Positions 30,501 to 45,500 of a DNA stretch of 64,000 nucleotides are shown here, piece after piece. A program made the translations under genes and the position numbers. The stretch lies in assembly GCF_905147045.1 (NCBI RefSeq), contig NC_065895.1:6949001-7013000 (forward strand), written 5' to 3'. Under the pieces are notes generated by a model. The model saw nothing but the letters and a program-made list of their open reading frames with translations. It was not told the DNA's origin and made no database searches. Positions within the stretch are counted from its first letter, which is position 1. Every line of letters begins with the position of its first letter. The DNA is from Nymphalis io. Lineage: Eukaryota > Arthropoda > Insecta > Lepidoptera > Nymphalidae.

Positions 30501-33500
30501 CGGAGATAATGCGAATTGTAATGTTATTAATCATAGTCCAATTTGTGTATGCAAACCTGGATTGACTGGAAACCCCTTCACGAGATGTTTCCCAATTAAA
30601 GGTACGTAACAATATACTTAGCATATGTTTGTTATGTCTGGATATAAGAATATTTAAGTTAAATTTTAAATAAATGTATTATTGTTTTAAATATATTTAT
30701 ATATTTTGCAGTGTCACAACCACCGGACTTGCCAAATGCAGACCCTTGCTTGCCTTCACCATGTGGTCTTTATGCAGAATGTCGAAATGTAGGTTCAGCT
30801 TCATGTGCATGTAAAGCTGGATATATGGGTAATCCTCCTAACTGTCGGCCTGAATGCACAATCAATTCAGAGTGTCCCAGTAATCAAGCTTGTATCAACG
30901 AGAAATGTCGGGATCCATGTTTAGGAGCTTGTGGTCTCAATGCTATTTGTTCCGTATTTAATCATATTGCTCAATGTAGTTGTGTTGATCAATATAATGG
31001 TGATCCCTTCGTACAATGTAATCCAATTCCATTAAACGAAGGTAAAATATTTGTAAAAAACATAATTTATAATATTATAAAATAAAATAAAAACTACTAA
31101 CTGTAGCGTAAGTACGTGTAAGTATATATAACATATTCCGGCTATTAAAATTATTAGGCTTATAAAATATTATTTTATCAATCAATAATAATATCCTGGG
31201 ACATTTTTCACACACGGCCAATCCCAAATTAAGCTTGGACAAAGCTTGTGCTATGAAAACCAGACAACTGATATACTACATATACTACTTTTTTTTGTAA
31301 ATACATACTTATATAGATAATTACACCCAGACTCAGGACAAACATACATGTTCATGCACACAAATGTCTGTCCTGGGTGGGAATCGAACCCACAACCTTC
31401 TGCGTGAAAGGCGAGTGTTCTACCAACCACGCCAACCGGCTCGTCAAATCAATATAATTATAAATTATATTTTATAGTTAATGTTTTTGTAACCTAATGC
31501 AATTGTTATGTGTATTATGTTTATTTAAAATTTCTAATCCATTCTAATTAAAGAATAAAAAAATTTCCAGAAAAAGTTGAATACGATCTTTGTAATCCTA
31601 CACCGTGCGGATCTAACACTAAATGTAATGACGGAGAGTGTACCTGCCTACCCGGCTACATGGGTGATCCCTATTTTGGTTGTAGACCAGAATGTTTATT
31701 GAACACCGATTGTCCACAAAATAAAGCATGCGTCAAGAACAAATGCGTGGATCCCTGTCTTAACACCTGTGGACTAGGAGCAGATTGCAAAATATATAAT
31801 CATATACCGATGTGTACTTGTCCATCAGGATTTTCAGGAAATGCTTTTCTTGAGTGTAGAAAAATAAAAATTACAGAAGCAATAAATCCCTGCAATCCAT
31901 CTCCTTGTGGACCAAACAGTCAGTGTAGAGAGATAAACGGGCAAGCCATTTGCACTTGTTTACCTAATTACAAAGGTGCTCCGCCTACCTGTAGACCTGA
32001 ATGCGTCAGTAGTGCCGAATGTGCTCTCGATAGAGCTTGTTCTGGACAACGTTGTATTGACCCTTGTATAGGAAACTGTGGAGTTAGTTCTAATTGTCAA
32101 GTTATAAATCATAATCCGATTTGCTCTTGCCCGCCTGGGCTGACTGGTGATCCATTTAATAAATGCATACAAAAAGGTAGGTACTGCTAAATTATTGTTC
32201 CCTATATAAAGATTTAAAGCAAAATGTATGTATATATAATTATAATATATATATATATATATATATTATAATAAATATAAATGTTATAATAATTCAATAA
32301 TGCGAGTTAAATTTACCTTTCAGATATAGAGCAACAGGTTTATGTAAACCCTTGTGAACCATCACCGTGTGGACCAAATTCCATTTGCAAAGAAGTATCA
32401 GGTTCACCATCGTGTGCATGCCTTGACACATTTACAGGAAGTCCACCAAACTGTCGCCCCGAGTGTATTGCCAACAGCGAATGTTCAAATGAACGAGCTT
32501 GTATTAATCAAAAATGCAAAGATCCTTGCCCAGGATCCTGTGGAATTGATGCGGAATGTAGGGTGCTAAGTCATGCACCTCAATGCATTTGTCCCGCGGG
32601 ATACACTGGAGATGGTTTTATTGAATGTAAAGTAATAGAAGTAACTCTTACGCCTTGTTTCCCCTCACCTTGTGGTCCGAATGCAGTTTGTAAAGAACAA
32701 AGAGGAGCGGGTGCTTGTATATGTCTTCCAGAATATATTGGAAATCCATACGAAGGCTGTCGCCCCGAATGTGTTGTTAACTCTGAATGTCCCCTTAACT
32801 TGGCTTGTATGCAAAATAAATGTATAAACCCTTGTGGAAATATTTGTGGTCGAAATGCTGTGTGTAATGTAATTAATCATACTCCAACGTGCACATGTTT
32901 GGAAGGACTTATAGGCAACCCTTATCAAGAATGTATCGAAAAATTGCTAGGTATGTAATATTAGAAATATTTTATTGTGTTCCTATCTACGATAAATAAT
33001 AAAACCTTATTTTAAATAATAATTAAACCTTCTTTTAAAATTGTTTTAATAAATTACTCATGTATATTTTAGATGCCCCGAAAAATCTCTGTGAACCTTC
33101 GCCATGTGGTCCTAATAGTATTTGCAAGATTCTCAATGATCAAGCAATTTGCACCTGTCAACCAGAGTACTTAGGATCTCCTCCCAACTGTCGCCCTGAA
33201 TGCCTGATTAGTTCTGAATGTTCTCAACAACACGCGTGCATTAATCAGAAATGTAAAAACCCTTGCGATGGCGTGTGTGGAATCAACACTAATTGTAAAG
33301 TTATCAACCATAGTCCAATCTGTACTTGTAAGTCCCAACACACAGGAGATCCATTTAGCCGATGTTACAGAGGTATTATAATCGCCTTTAGCGGATTACT
33401 TTGTTATTAACTTAATTATATTTATTTATAACTGAATTATATTATTTAAATTGTATAAATAAATTACTCTTTTGCAGTACCCGATGTGACTCCTGTTGTA

Positions 33501-36500
33501 GCAAATCCTTGCCTTCCATCACCCTGTGGACCATTTTCGCAATGTCAAAATATAAATGATCTACCCGCTTGTTCTTGTTTACCTCAGTACATTGGGAGTC
33601 CACCAAATTGTCGCCCAGAATGTGTAATCAATACCGATTGCTCAAGTGACAAAGCGTGTATAAATGAGAAATGCATTGACCCATGTCCAGGTTCATGTGG
33701 TGTAAACGCTGAATGTAGAGTTCAGAGTCATGTATCGATATGTACTTGCATCGAAGGTTATATCGGAGATCCGTTTACAACTTGTTCTATCAAAAGAGAA
33801 AAAGGTAAGTTGAATATATTATTACATTAATTAAGTTCATCACTCGTCGTAATGTTTATTTATATCGAAAATACCTACTAATTTTTCTAATTTTCAGAAC
33901 CAGTGTCTATCAATCCATGCAACCCGTCACCCTGCGGACCAAATTCAATTTGCGACGACGGTGTATGTACTTGTATACCCGAGTATCACGGTGATCCCTA
34001 TTTTGGTTGCCGTCCTGAATGCACAATTAGTTCTGAATGTCCAATAAACAAAGCCTGCGTAAGACAACGTTGTGTAAATCCTTGTGAGAATACGTGTGGT
34101 ATCAATGCGCTATGTGAGGTTATTAATCACATGGCCATGTGTACCTGTCCTGCGTATTCTACGGGTAACGCTTTTGTACAATGCAACACAGTAAAAGGTA
34201 CGCTATTTTTTAAATGTTATTAACTCCTTCAAGATTTTGAATGTATTTTATATAGAAAAATCGACAATTAAATAGTGCTCATTTTATTATATTTTGAAAA
34301 AAAACGTTTATTTTCCTTTTTTGCAGAAACCATTATACAAAATCCATGCCAGTCTAGCCCATGTGGACCATTTAGTCAGTGCAGAGAATACAATAATCAA
34401 GCAGTATGCTCTTGTATGACGGGCTACCGCGGCGCGCCTCCTTCTTGTCGTCCAGAATGTGTTGCAAGCTCCGACTGTCCTTCCGATAAAGCTTGTAGCA
34501 ACCAAAAATGTATAAACCCATGTGCAGGCGCTTGTGGCGTTGGATCTAAATGTCAAGTAATTAACCACAACCCAATATGTACCTGTCCTGAGGAAATGAC
34601 AGGAGATCCTTTCACAAGATGCATATTTATGCGTAAGTATTGAATTTTTTTCACTTAGTTTTGTTTGTAAATATATTAAATAATAATATTTAATCATTAT
34701 AACATTGCAGCTATTTTTGAGCCTTCTGTACCTATAAATCCATGCCAAACCTCACCTTGCGGTCCAAACTCAATTTGTCAACCTTCAGAATCAGAGGTAC
34801 CATCTTGTCAATGTATGCCTGATTTTCTTGGATCACCACCAAATTGCCGTCCTGAATGTATATCTAACAATGAATGTTCTCCTCAATTGGCATGTATTAA
34901 CAAAAAATGCAAAGACCCTTGTATTCAAGCATGTGGAACGAATGCAGAATGTAAAGTTGTTAGTCACACTGCAGCGTGTTATTGCCCCGATGGCTATAGT
35001 GGAGATGCTGCTATACAATGTACAATAAATGCATTAGCACCAACTGAATCTTTGTCACCGTGTACACCCTCGCCTTGCGGACCAAATGCAGAATGTAAAG
35101 AGAGATCAGGAGCTGGTGCATGTGTGTGCTTGACAGGTTATTTTGGGAATCCTTATGAAAGTTGTCAACCAGAGTGCGTTGTTAACACAGATTGTCCTAG
35201 CAACAAAGCTTGTACAAGAAATAAATGCATTGATCCATGCCCAGGTACTTGTGCTATCAATGCTGATTGCCAAGTAGTAAATCACTCACCTTTGTGTACG
35301 TGTCGTAGTCCATATACTGGAGATCCATTTAGACAATGTATTTTAAAAGGTAAGTTTATTTAATTTGTTTGTTTCCAACCTGCAACAACATTTTATCTCT
35401 TAAGTTTTTATTATGAATGTCATTGTTGCACTCTTATTAAGTGCATATTTATAAACGCTGCTGTGCGACAAAATCCATGAAATATTTTGGTTTGTTTTAG
35501 AACTTGAAGAAGAATCAACGAATCCATGCCTACCATCTCCTTGTGGACCTAATAGTCAATGTCGAATTTCAAACGGGATAAGCATATGTTCTTGCTTACC
35601 TGAATATCGCGGATCGCCTCCAAACTGTAGACCAGAATGTGTTGTTAGCACAGAATGTCCACCAGACAAAACTTGTAAAAATCAAAAATGTGTATCACCT
35701 TGCCCTGGACCATGCGGTCAGAATACAGATTGTCGAGTTATTAACCACAGTCCAATCTGCACGTGTCAAAATAGATACACGGGAGATCCCTTTTCTAACT
35801 GTTATAAAATACCAGGTAAAGTTTTTTACTGTAATATTATGCTTATAATTATTTTCAGCTTTTCAGTCACTGTGCTTCCTTGACTTTTAGACTTCCTTTT
35901 ATCTACTCATTTATTTAATTATACTTATTTAGTGTTTTGATCAATTTCATGCTTAAACAAATATCGTACACCGTAGTATGGTATCTCATATCGTTATCGA
36001 AATGTTAGATGTTAGCTATTTAAAATATCATAAGACAGTATTAGAGGAAAAAAAACGTGACATAATAATTAACTGATAATAATAATGAACAACTGATTTT
36101 TGTTTTGAAATTTGTTTTATCGATTATGTGTTCATATATTTAACTTCTTTTTTAGTTCCTATTCGAGCCCCAATTGAAAGTGACCCATGTCAGCCATCGC
36201 CATGTGGACCTAACTCTCTATGTCAAAACCGCAATGGCATCCCATCATGTTCTTGTCAACCAAACTTTGAAGGAAGTCCACCAAATTGCCGCCCAGAATG
36301 TACTATCAACGAAGACTGCGCTAGCAATCTTGCCTGTATTAATCAAAAGTGTAGAGATCCTTGTCCCGGTTCTTGTGGACTTAATGCCAATTGTCAACTT
36401 ATGAATCACATTGCGATATGTATTTGTAATGAAGGCTATACAGGAAATGCATTTATTCAATGTAACCCTATACAGACAAAAGGTAATAAAATATTTAATC

Positions 36501-39500
36501 TAATCAGATAGTTATTTATCTATTTATTTGCTACATAATATTTTATCCTATTTTTGTTGCAGTTCAAGACGATTTATGCAATCCGTCACCCTGTGGAGCT
36601 AACGCTGCATGCCACGATGGAAAATGCAGTTGCATTCCAGAATTTCAAGGAGATCCGTACAATAGTTGTCGACCTGAATGTGTGCAAAGCTCTGACTGCG
36701 AACGTGATAAATCTTGTATCAAAAACAAATGCTTAGATCCTTGTCCTGGCACATGCGCAACTACTGCAATATGTAATGTTGTTAATCACATTCCGATGTG
36801 TAGTTGTCCTGAACGCTTAACAGGCAACGCTTTCTTAGAATGTCGACCATTTACAGGCAAGTTATGAGAGGATTACGAGATTATGACAATTACAAAGGGT
36901 CGATAAGTACCTACATAATATACTTATGATCCGTTTTCTTTCAGAATCAGCTGTAGTTCATCCTTGCCAACCATCTCCTTGTGGTCCGAACAGTCAATGC
37001 AGAGAGGTAAACGGACAAGCCGTCTGTTCCTGCGCCCCAAATAACGTCGGTGCACCACCCAGTTGCCGCCCTGAGTGCACGATAAGTGCAGAATGTCGTT
37101 TAGATCAGGCTTGTAGCAACCAGCGTTGTGTCAATCCTTGTGTTGGTTCATGTGGTGTTAATGCTGAATGTAAAGTAGTAAATCATAATCCAATTTGTTC
37201 ATGCCCTGCTCGTTTTACTGGTGATCCATTTTCACGTTGTTTCGATTTACGTAAGTATACTTTTATAGATAATATAATATAAGCATATTTTTGTATATAA
37301 TTCCATTTTTCATAATAATAAATATTTAATAAATTATTAATTTTCAAAATTTTACAGCTGAAAAATTACCAGAACGTATAAACGTATGCACGCCTTCTCC
37401 TTGTGGTCCTAATTCGATATGTAAAGAAATAAATGAAGTACCTTCGTGTACTTGTCAAGAAGGCTATCACGGGCAACCTCCTTATTGCAAACCAGAATGC
37501 TCTAGTAATGAAGAATGTCTGCCACATTTGTCCTGTGTCCGCATGAAATGTATCAACCCATGCGAAGGTGTATGTGGTACAAACGCTGAATGTAAAGTTG
37601 TTAGTCATTCACCTATATGTCTTTGTGCCATTGGTTACACAGGAGACCCGTTCTTTGGTTGCACACGAGAAATTTTACAAATAGAAGCTATTACAAATCC
37701 ATGCTCACCTTCACCATGTGGAGCAAACGCTATATGTAAAGAGAATAGAAATGCTGGTTCATGCAGTTGTGTAGAAGGTTATATCGGTAATCCATATGAC
37801 GGTTGTCGACCAGAATGCGTTATTAATACTGACTGTCCATCTAATAAAGCGTGTATTAAAAATAAATGCGCAGACCCTTGTCCTGGTAGTTGCAGCATGA
37901 ATGCTGTATGTCAAGTAGTTAACCACATACCTCTGTGTACATGTTTAAGTGGTTATACAGGAGATCCATTTAAATATTGCGTCTATCAAGGTTTGTCTTT
38001 ATTTTACACATTATGTTTCCTTCATTTTTCATGTTAAATGCTAGTCTAGCTGGTAGTCTATTAAATATATACTTATATTTTTTATCTTATTTCAGAACCT
38101 GTACAATCGACCACCCCGACTGATCTGTGTTATCCTACACCATGCGGCCCTAACAGTCAATGTAAAGAGAGCAATGGTCAAGTTGTATGCTCTTGTTTGT
38201 TAGGATATATGGGCTACCCACCAAACTGTCGACCTGAGTGTATAGTTAGCTCCGAATGCCCACATGATAAGGCTTGTGTTAACAACAAATGTATTAATCC
38301 TTGCCCAAAGCCTTGTGGTGTCAATTCTAATTGCAAAATGATCAACCATAGTCCAATATGTTCTTGTAAAACTTCTTACACCGGAGACCCTTTCACTTTA
38401 TGTACACCAATTGCTTGTAAGTATTGCAAAACAGTTTGATAAAACATTTTTTAAAATAAATATATAATTAGTGTTTATTTTATGTATTATATATCTATTT
38501 TTCAGTCGAACCTATTGTTGATACAAGCAACCCTTGCATGCCGTCGCCATGTGGTCCAAATGCGGAGTGTAGAAACATTGGAAATAATCCTTCTTGTTCT
38601 TGTCATTCAAACTTTATCGGAAGTCCACCAAACTGTCGCCCAGAATGCAGTATACATGCAGACTGCGCTAGTGATCGCGCTTGTATAAACTCCAAGTGTC
38701 AAGATCCTTGTCCTGGCTCATGTGGAGTGTCAGCTACGTGCAATATCCTTAATCACATACCTATTTGTACTTGTATAGAAGGCTATATTGGAGACCCATT
38801 TACTAGCTGTAGGCCTCAACCTTTGGAAGGTAATTGTAATAACCGTAATATTTATATATAATTAAAAATAGAAATTTATAATCTAAATAAATTTAATCGT
38901 ATATCTTTTTTATAATAAAAAATTGTGTGTTTAGTGGAACTTGTTACTGCGGATGCTTGTACAAATATACGTTGTGGATCCAACGCTGAATGTATCAATG
39001 GGCAGTGTCAATGTCGACCAGATTATCATGGTGATCCATACTTTAACTGTAGACCGGAATGTGTCTTTAGTACTGATTGCGACGTTCAAAAAGCTTGTAT
39101 TCAACAGAAGTGTGTTGACCCGTGTATTGGCACTTGCGGAGTTAACGCTCTATGTCAAGTAGTGAACCATATCCCTATGTGTACATGTAGTAATGGATTT
39201 ACTGGGAATGCCTTTGTTATTTGCAATCCAATTAGAGGTAATAATTTTTTTATGTAATTAAACGATGGTACAATTTTGTTTTCTAATTTTATAAATGTGT
39301 GTTATTTTTTAGCACCAGTGTCCGAACATCCTTGTAGTTCAGCCATTTGTGGGCAAAATAGTCAATGTCGTGAAATAAACAATCAAGCTGTATGTTCTTG
39401 CTTACCAACGTACTTGGGTGTACCACCTGCTTGTCGACCGGAATGTGTAGGAAATGCCGAATGTTCACAAAACAAGGCTTGCATCCAACAAAAATGTGTA

Positions 39501-42500
39501 AACCCATGCATTGGTTCTTGTGGTATAAGAGCTACATGTGAAGTTATTAATCACAATCCTGTCTGCGCTTGCTCAGAAGGATTCTCGGGTGATCCTTTCG
39601 TTGAATGCTCTTATATATCAAGTAAGTACACTTTAAAATTGTAACCTAGTTGCCTAATTAAAAACAACATACAACAACAAAGAACATAATTTGATGTGTT
39701 GAGTTTGAGTTGCCTTTTTATTTTTTTCAGATGTTGTACCGGTTACGTTAAATCCTTGCTTGCCTTCACCTTGCGGCCCTAATTCAATATGTCAAGAAGT
39801 AAACGGAAACCCCTCATGCAGCTGTATGCCAGAATTTAAGGGGCAACCACCATATTGTAAACCAGAATGTGTTAGCAATAGTGAATGCTCACCACACTTA
39901 GCATGTATCTACCAAAAATGTAAAGACCCTTGCCTAAACGCTTGCGGCACGAACGCTGAATGTCGTGTAGTTAGCCATGCTGCTATGTGCGTTTGTTCAC
40001 AAGGTTTCGAAGGCGATCCATTTACACAATGCTCTATAAAAACGACTATTGAAATACTCACACCATGCTCCCCATCGCCCTGTGGATCGAATGCAATTTG
40101 CAAGGAACAAAATAATGTAGGTTCCTGTAAGTGTAACGAGGGCTATTTTGGGAATCCTTACGAAAGTTGTCGTCCAGAATGCGTCTCAAACTCTGACTGT
40201 CCAGGAAATAGAGCATGTATCAATAACAAATGTCAAGATCCTTGTCCTGGAACTTGTGGAGTAAACGCAGAATGTACGACAGTAAACCATTCACCTACTT
40301 GTCTGTGCATATCTGGTTACACAGGCGATGCTTTCCGAAGGTGTACATTTATACCATGTAAGCTTATGGTTTATGTTTACTTAATCTCAATAATAATAAA
40401 ATTTTGCCTATTAAATATTTTTACATATATTTATTTCAATTACAGTGCAAGACGTAACTCCTGTGAGTGTTTGCTATCCAAGTCCCTGTGGTCCCAACAG
40501 TCAATGTAAACTTATTAACGATCAAGCGGTATGCAGTTGTTTACCGAACTTTTTGGGTGAACCACCAGCTTGCAGACCCGAGTGCCTACTTAATTCCGAT
40601 TGTGGCTCAGACAAAGCATGTATAAACCAGAAATGTATAAACCCTTGTCCGGGTCCCTGTGGTCTAAAAGCCGATTGTCGAGTGATTCACCATAATCCAA
40701 TTTGCAGTTGTCTACTTGGATACACAGGAGATCCTTTTTCAAGATGCTATATTCAACCGGGTATATATTTTTTAATAACTCTATAAAAACAAGATAGTAT
40801 GTATTATGATTCAGTATTAATTATTTTAATTATAAATATTACAGTAACACAACCCCAGTTGGATGATGTAAGAGATCCATGTGTGCCCTCACCCTGTGGT
40901 CTTAACGCTATTTGTCGCGATGTAGGAGGACAACCAAGTTGTTCTTGTTCGTTAGGTTACTTTGGAAGCCCGCCTAATTGCAAACCAGAGTGTATCACAA
41001 ACCAAGACTGTGTTAGTTCCCTGGCATGTACTAACGAGAAATGTATCGATCCCTGTATTGGTTCATGTGGTAAAAACGCAAGATGTTTCGTAATGAATCA
41101 TGTAGCAATTTGCACGTGCCTCGAGGGCTATAACGGTGACCCGTTTTCTGCTTGCGAAATCGAACCTTTTCAAGGTACGGTAATACTACTATGAAACGAT
41201 TAAAATGGTAAAATTTAACGTACCAATATACGTATATTATTTTTTTCACAGATTCAAAAATTGATCCATGTTATCCATCTCCATGTGGATCTAACGCGAA
41301 ATGTAATAATGGAGAATGTTCATGTCTGCCAGACTATCACGGTGACCCATATATTGGATGTCGACCAGAATGTACAGTCAGTACTGATTGTGCCAAAAAT
41401 CAAATATGTAACTCTAAAAAATGTTATAACCCGTGTCCGGATATTTGCGGCAGCAACGCAATATGTGAAGTAGTAAACCACGTTCCTATGTGCAGCTGCC
41501 CTGCTGGATTTACTGGAAATTCTTTTGTGTCTTGCAACGTAGTACAAGGTAACTTGCATACGTTTGAACAAAAATAATAAATTATAATTTTAATATTTTT
41601 TATAATATTTAATATACTTACAGTTACAATGCCTTCAAATCCATGCAATCCGAGTCCTTGTGGACCAAATAGCCAATGTCGCGAAGTAAACAACGTCCCA
41701 GTTTGTTCTTGTATACCGGGATACATCGGAAATCCACCGACTTGTAGACCTGAGTGCACAACTAGCTCGGAATGTCCATTAAACAAGGCTTGTACCAATT
41801 ACAAATGCTTAAACCCGTGTAAAGGAGCATGTGGAGTTAATGCGCTGTGTGAAGTTGTTAATCATAATCCTATTTGTTCGTGTCCGACTGGCTACACCGG
41901 AGATCCATTTAGTAGATGTATTATAAGACGTAAGTTTTTCTTAAATATTATACGTCTTTTCTAATATTAATAATGAAATATTGTTATATAAATATAAATA
42001 CTTTTTGAATATTTTAGCTCTTGAAACACCACCTCAAATAAACCCATGCGTTCCTTCGCCTTGCGGGCCTAATTCCATTTGTCAGACAATCAATGATACA
42101 CCGTCTTGTTCTTGTATGTCTGAGTTTGTGGGAACTCCACCAAATTGTCGCCCAGAATGCACAAGTAATAGCGAATGCTCCAATCATCTGGCTTGTATTA
42201 ACAATAAATGTAATGATCCTTGCGTAGGAGCGTGTGGCTCGTTAGCGCAATGTAGAGTTGTCAGCCATACTCCAAACTGCTTATGCCCACAAGGATATAC
42301 AGGAGATCCATTTGTTGTTTGTCAAATACATAGTATCCAGGTTCTTGAACAACCATCTCCGTGTACCCCATCGCCTTGTGGCAGCAACGCTATATGCAAA
42401 GAACGCAATAACATAGGCTCTTGTGTTTGTTCTCCTGGTTACTTTGGAAATCCATATGAAGGATGTCGGCCCGAGTGTACTGTCAATACGGATTGTCCGT

Positions 42501-45500
42501 CTAACAAAGTATGTCAACAAAACAAGTGTCAAGATCCTTGTCCAGGAACGTGTGCCGTGAACGCAGATTGTCAAACAGTTAATCATGGACCTATCTGTAC
42601 TTGTTATCCTGGCTATACTGGAAACCCATTTCAAAATTGTTTCTTGAAACAAGGTAAATAGTATTTGTTTTTAATTTCATTATAATTAATAAGTTCCTAG
42701 TAGATACTGATTCCCTAAATATATTTTTACAGAAATTGAAATCGATTCTGATCCCTGCCAACCATCCCCCTGCGGACCAAACAGCATTTGTAAAATACGT
42801 AATCAACAAGCAATATGTAGTTGCAAGCAAGAGTACAGAGGCACTCCACCAAACTGCAGACCCGAATGTATAATCAGCGGCGAGTGTCCCTCTGATAAAG
42901 CATGTGTATCTCAAAAGTGTATTAATCCTTGTTCTGGTCAATGTGGACAAAATACAAAATGCTTAGTAATTAATCACAGTCCTATTTGTACATGTATGGA
43001 ACACTTCACAGGCGATCCTTTTAGTCGGTGCTATCCTATAAAAGCATATATTCCTGAAATACAAAGTAATCCATGCTTACCATCACCTTGTGGTCCATTT
43101 AGCGAATGTAGAGAAAACAATGGCATTCCATCTTGTACATGTTTGGAAAATTATTTCGGAGCACCGCCTAATTGTAGGCCGGAATGTGTCATTAACGCGG
43201 ACTGTTCTAGTAATTTGGCCTGCATAAATCATAAATGTAAAAATCCTTGCCCAGGATCATGCGGTATTAATGCCCAATGCTTTGTGAAAAACCACACACC
43301 TATTTGTAAATGCCTAGAAAGTTATGTAGGAGATGCATTTACCGAATGTAAACTGCTGCAAGGTAAAAAAGTTTGTTTAAAAATAATTATTATTTTCGAT
43401 TCAATTTAATTACATATATACAGTTATTATTTAACTTTTAAAGTTCAACTATTTATATTATTATTGTAGTTGCAGATGTAATAAGTGATAGTAATGATCC
43501 TTGTATTCCATCGCCCTGTGGATCAAATGCAATCTGCGATAACGGCGTTTGTTCCTGCCTGCCAGAGTTTCAAGGAGATCCTTACTTTGAATGCCGTCCC
43601 GAATGCACACTTAGTTCAGACTGCACGCAAGACAGAGCTTGCTATAAAAATAAATGTATCAATCCTTGCAATAGTGGTGTATGTGGCAGTAATGCAATTT
43701 GCGAAGTGATAAATCACGTACCAATGTGTAGATGCCCCGAAAATATGTCAGGAAATGCCTTCATTCACTGTGTTGTATTTGAAGGTAAGAATGAAATATT
43801 TTACCTTCTTCGTATATATTTTTTAAATTTGAATTACGGCTTTTAGAAACTTTATGTTGTAAAAATTATACTACTGAAATTGTTAATATTTAATTGTATA
43901 CTGTATTTTATATATTTAATTGTTTTATTATTTCAGTTGAAATACCGCAACCGTGTCAGCCTAGCCCTTGTGGACCAAACAGTCAATGTCGTAATATAAA
44001 CGGACAGGCAGTATGTTCATGTTTGATTGGATATATCGGAAGCCCACCGTCCTGCAGACCAGAATGTATTGTTAGCACAGACTGTTTGCCAGATGAAGCA
44101 TGTACGAATAGAAAATGTATCAAACCTTGTCAAGGAGCTTGCGGTATTAACGCCAAATGTCAAGTTATAAATCATAATCCCATTTGCTCTTGTCCTTTAT
44201 CATATACGGGTGATCCGTTTATAAGATGTATTCATCAAAAAGTAGAACTTGAAATAATCAACGCATGTATTCCCTCACCATGTGGACCAAATTCCATTTG
44301 TAAAGAAACTTCAGGCACGCCAACCTGTTCGTGTATGCCAGGATACTTCGGTAGACCACCATACTGTAAACCAGAATGTATTAGCAATTCTGAGTGCTCC
44401 ACACACCGAGCCTGTATCAACGAAAAATGTGTTAATCCATGTGAGAATTCGTGTGGGGCTAACGCAGAATGCCATGTAATAAGTCACTCGCCATCATGTT
44501 CATGTCCAGCAGATTATACCGGCAATCCATTTGTAGAATGTCACAGAGTAGAAACAGTACAAGAGATAACATCGCCTTGCCAACCATCACCTTGCGGGGC
44601 AAATGCTGTGTGTAAAGAATTTAATGGTGCCGGATCTTGCACTTGCTTATCGGAATTTTTGGGTAATCCGTATGAAGGTTGTAGACCCGAATGTTTGATA
44701 AATTCCGATTGTCCTACGCACAAAGCATGTATAGTGAATAAGTGCCAAGATCCCTGTCCAGGTGCTTGTGCACCTAATGCTGTTTGTCAAGTTGTAAACC
44801 ATGTTCCTTCATGCTCTTGTATCGCAGGCTTTTCAGGAGATCCTTTCCGATACTGTGTACAAAAACGTAAGCTATTTTAAGATATTCATTTTTGAAACTT
44901 TTGTTTAATTAAAATTGACTAATAATTAAATTACTTGTTTTCTACCAGAAACATTCGAAGATTCAGTCGATGTGTGCCAACCATCTCCATGTGGACCCAA
45001 TAGTCGATGTCAAGAAGTAAATAAACAAGCTGTTTGTTCATGTAAGCCAAATTATGTAGGATCACCACCTGGCTGTCATCCTGAATGTATAATAAGTACA
45101 GAGTGTTCCAGTGATAAAGCTTGCTTAAACCAAAAATGTAGTGATCCATGCGTTGATGTTTGTGGCGTAAATACAGAATGCAGAGTTATTAATCACAGTC
45201 CTATCTGCAACTGTAAAGCTCTTTATACTGGCGATCCATTTACAAGATGTAACCCACTACCACGTAAGTATTTAAAAATGAAAAGTTAACGGCTTCTAAG
45301 TATAGTTTTAAATATAATAATATAAATAATTTCCATGTTTTAGCTCCAATAGCTAATGCTGTTTTGGAACCATACAAAAACCCTTGTGTTCCATCACCTT
45401 GTGGACCTAATTCAATTTGCCAAGAAAATAGAAATATACCCTCGTGCACATGTATGCCTAATTTTGTTGGAAGTCCGCCTAATTGCAGACCAGAATGTGT

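Noticed and set aside
31371..31446. Possible functional tRNA gene on the minus strand with TTC at the anticodon position
   Set aside because: The T arm and promoter boxes are good, but the presumed acceptor-stem halves do not pair and the sequence continues as a SINE body.
43876..44880. Treating the long array exons as separate small EGF genes with their own ATG
   Set aside because: Every such frame is open upstream through a phase-1 acceptor and ends at a donor, so they are exons of one gene; the apparent starts are intronic or internal codons.
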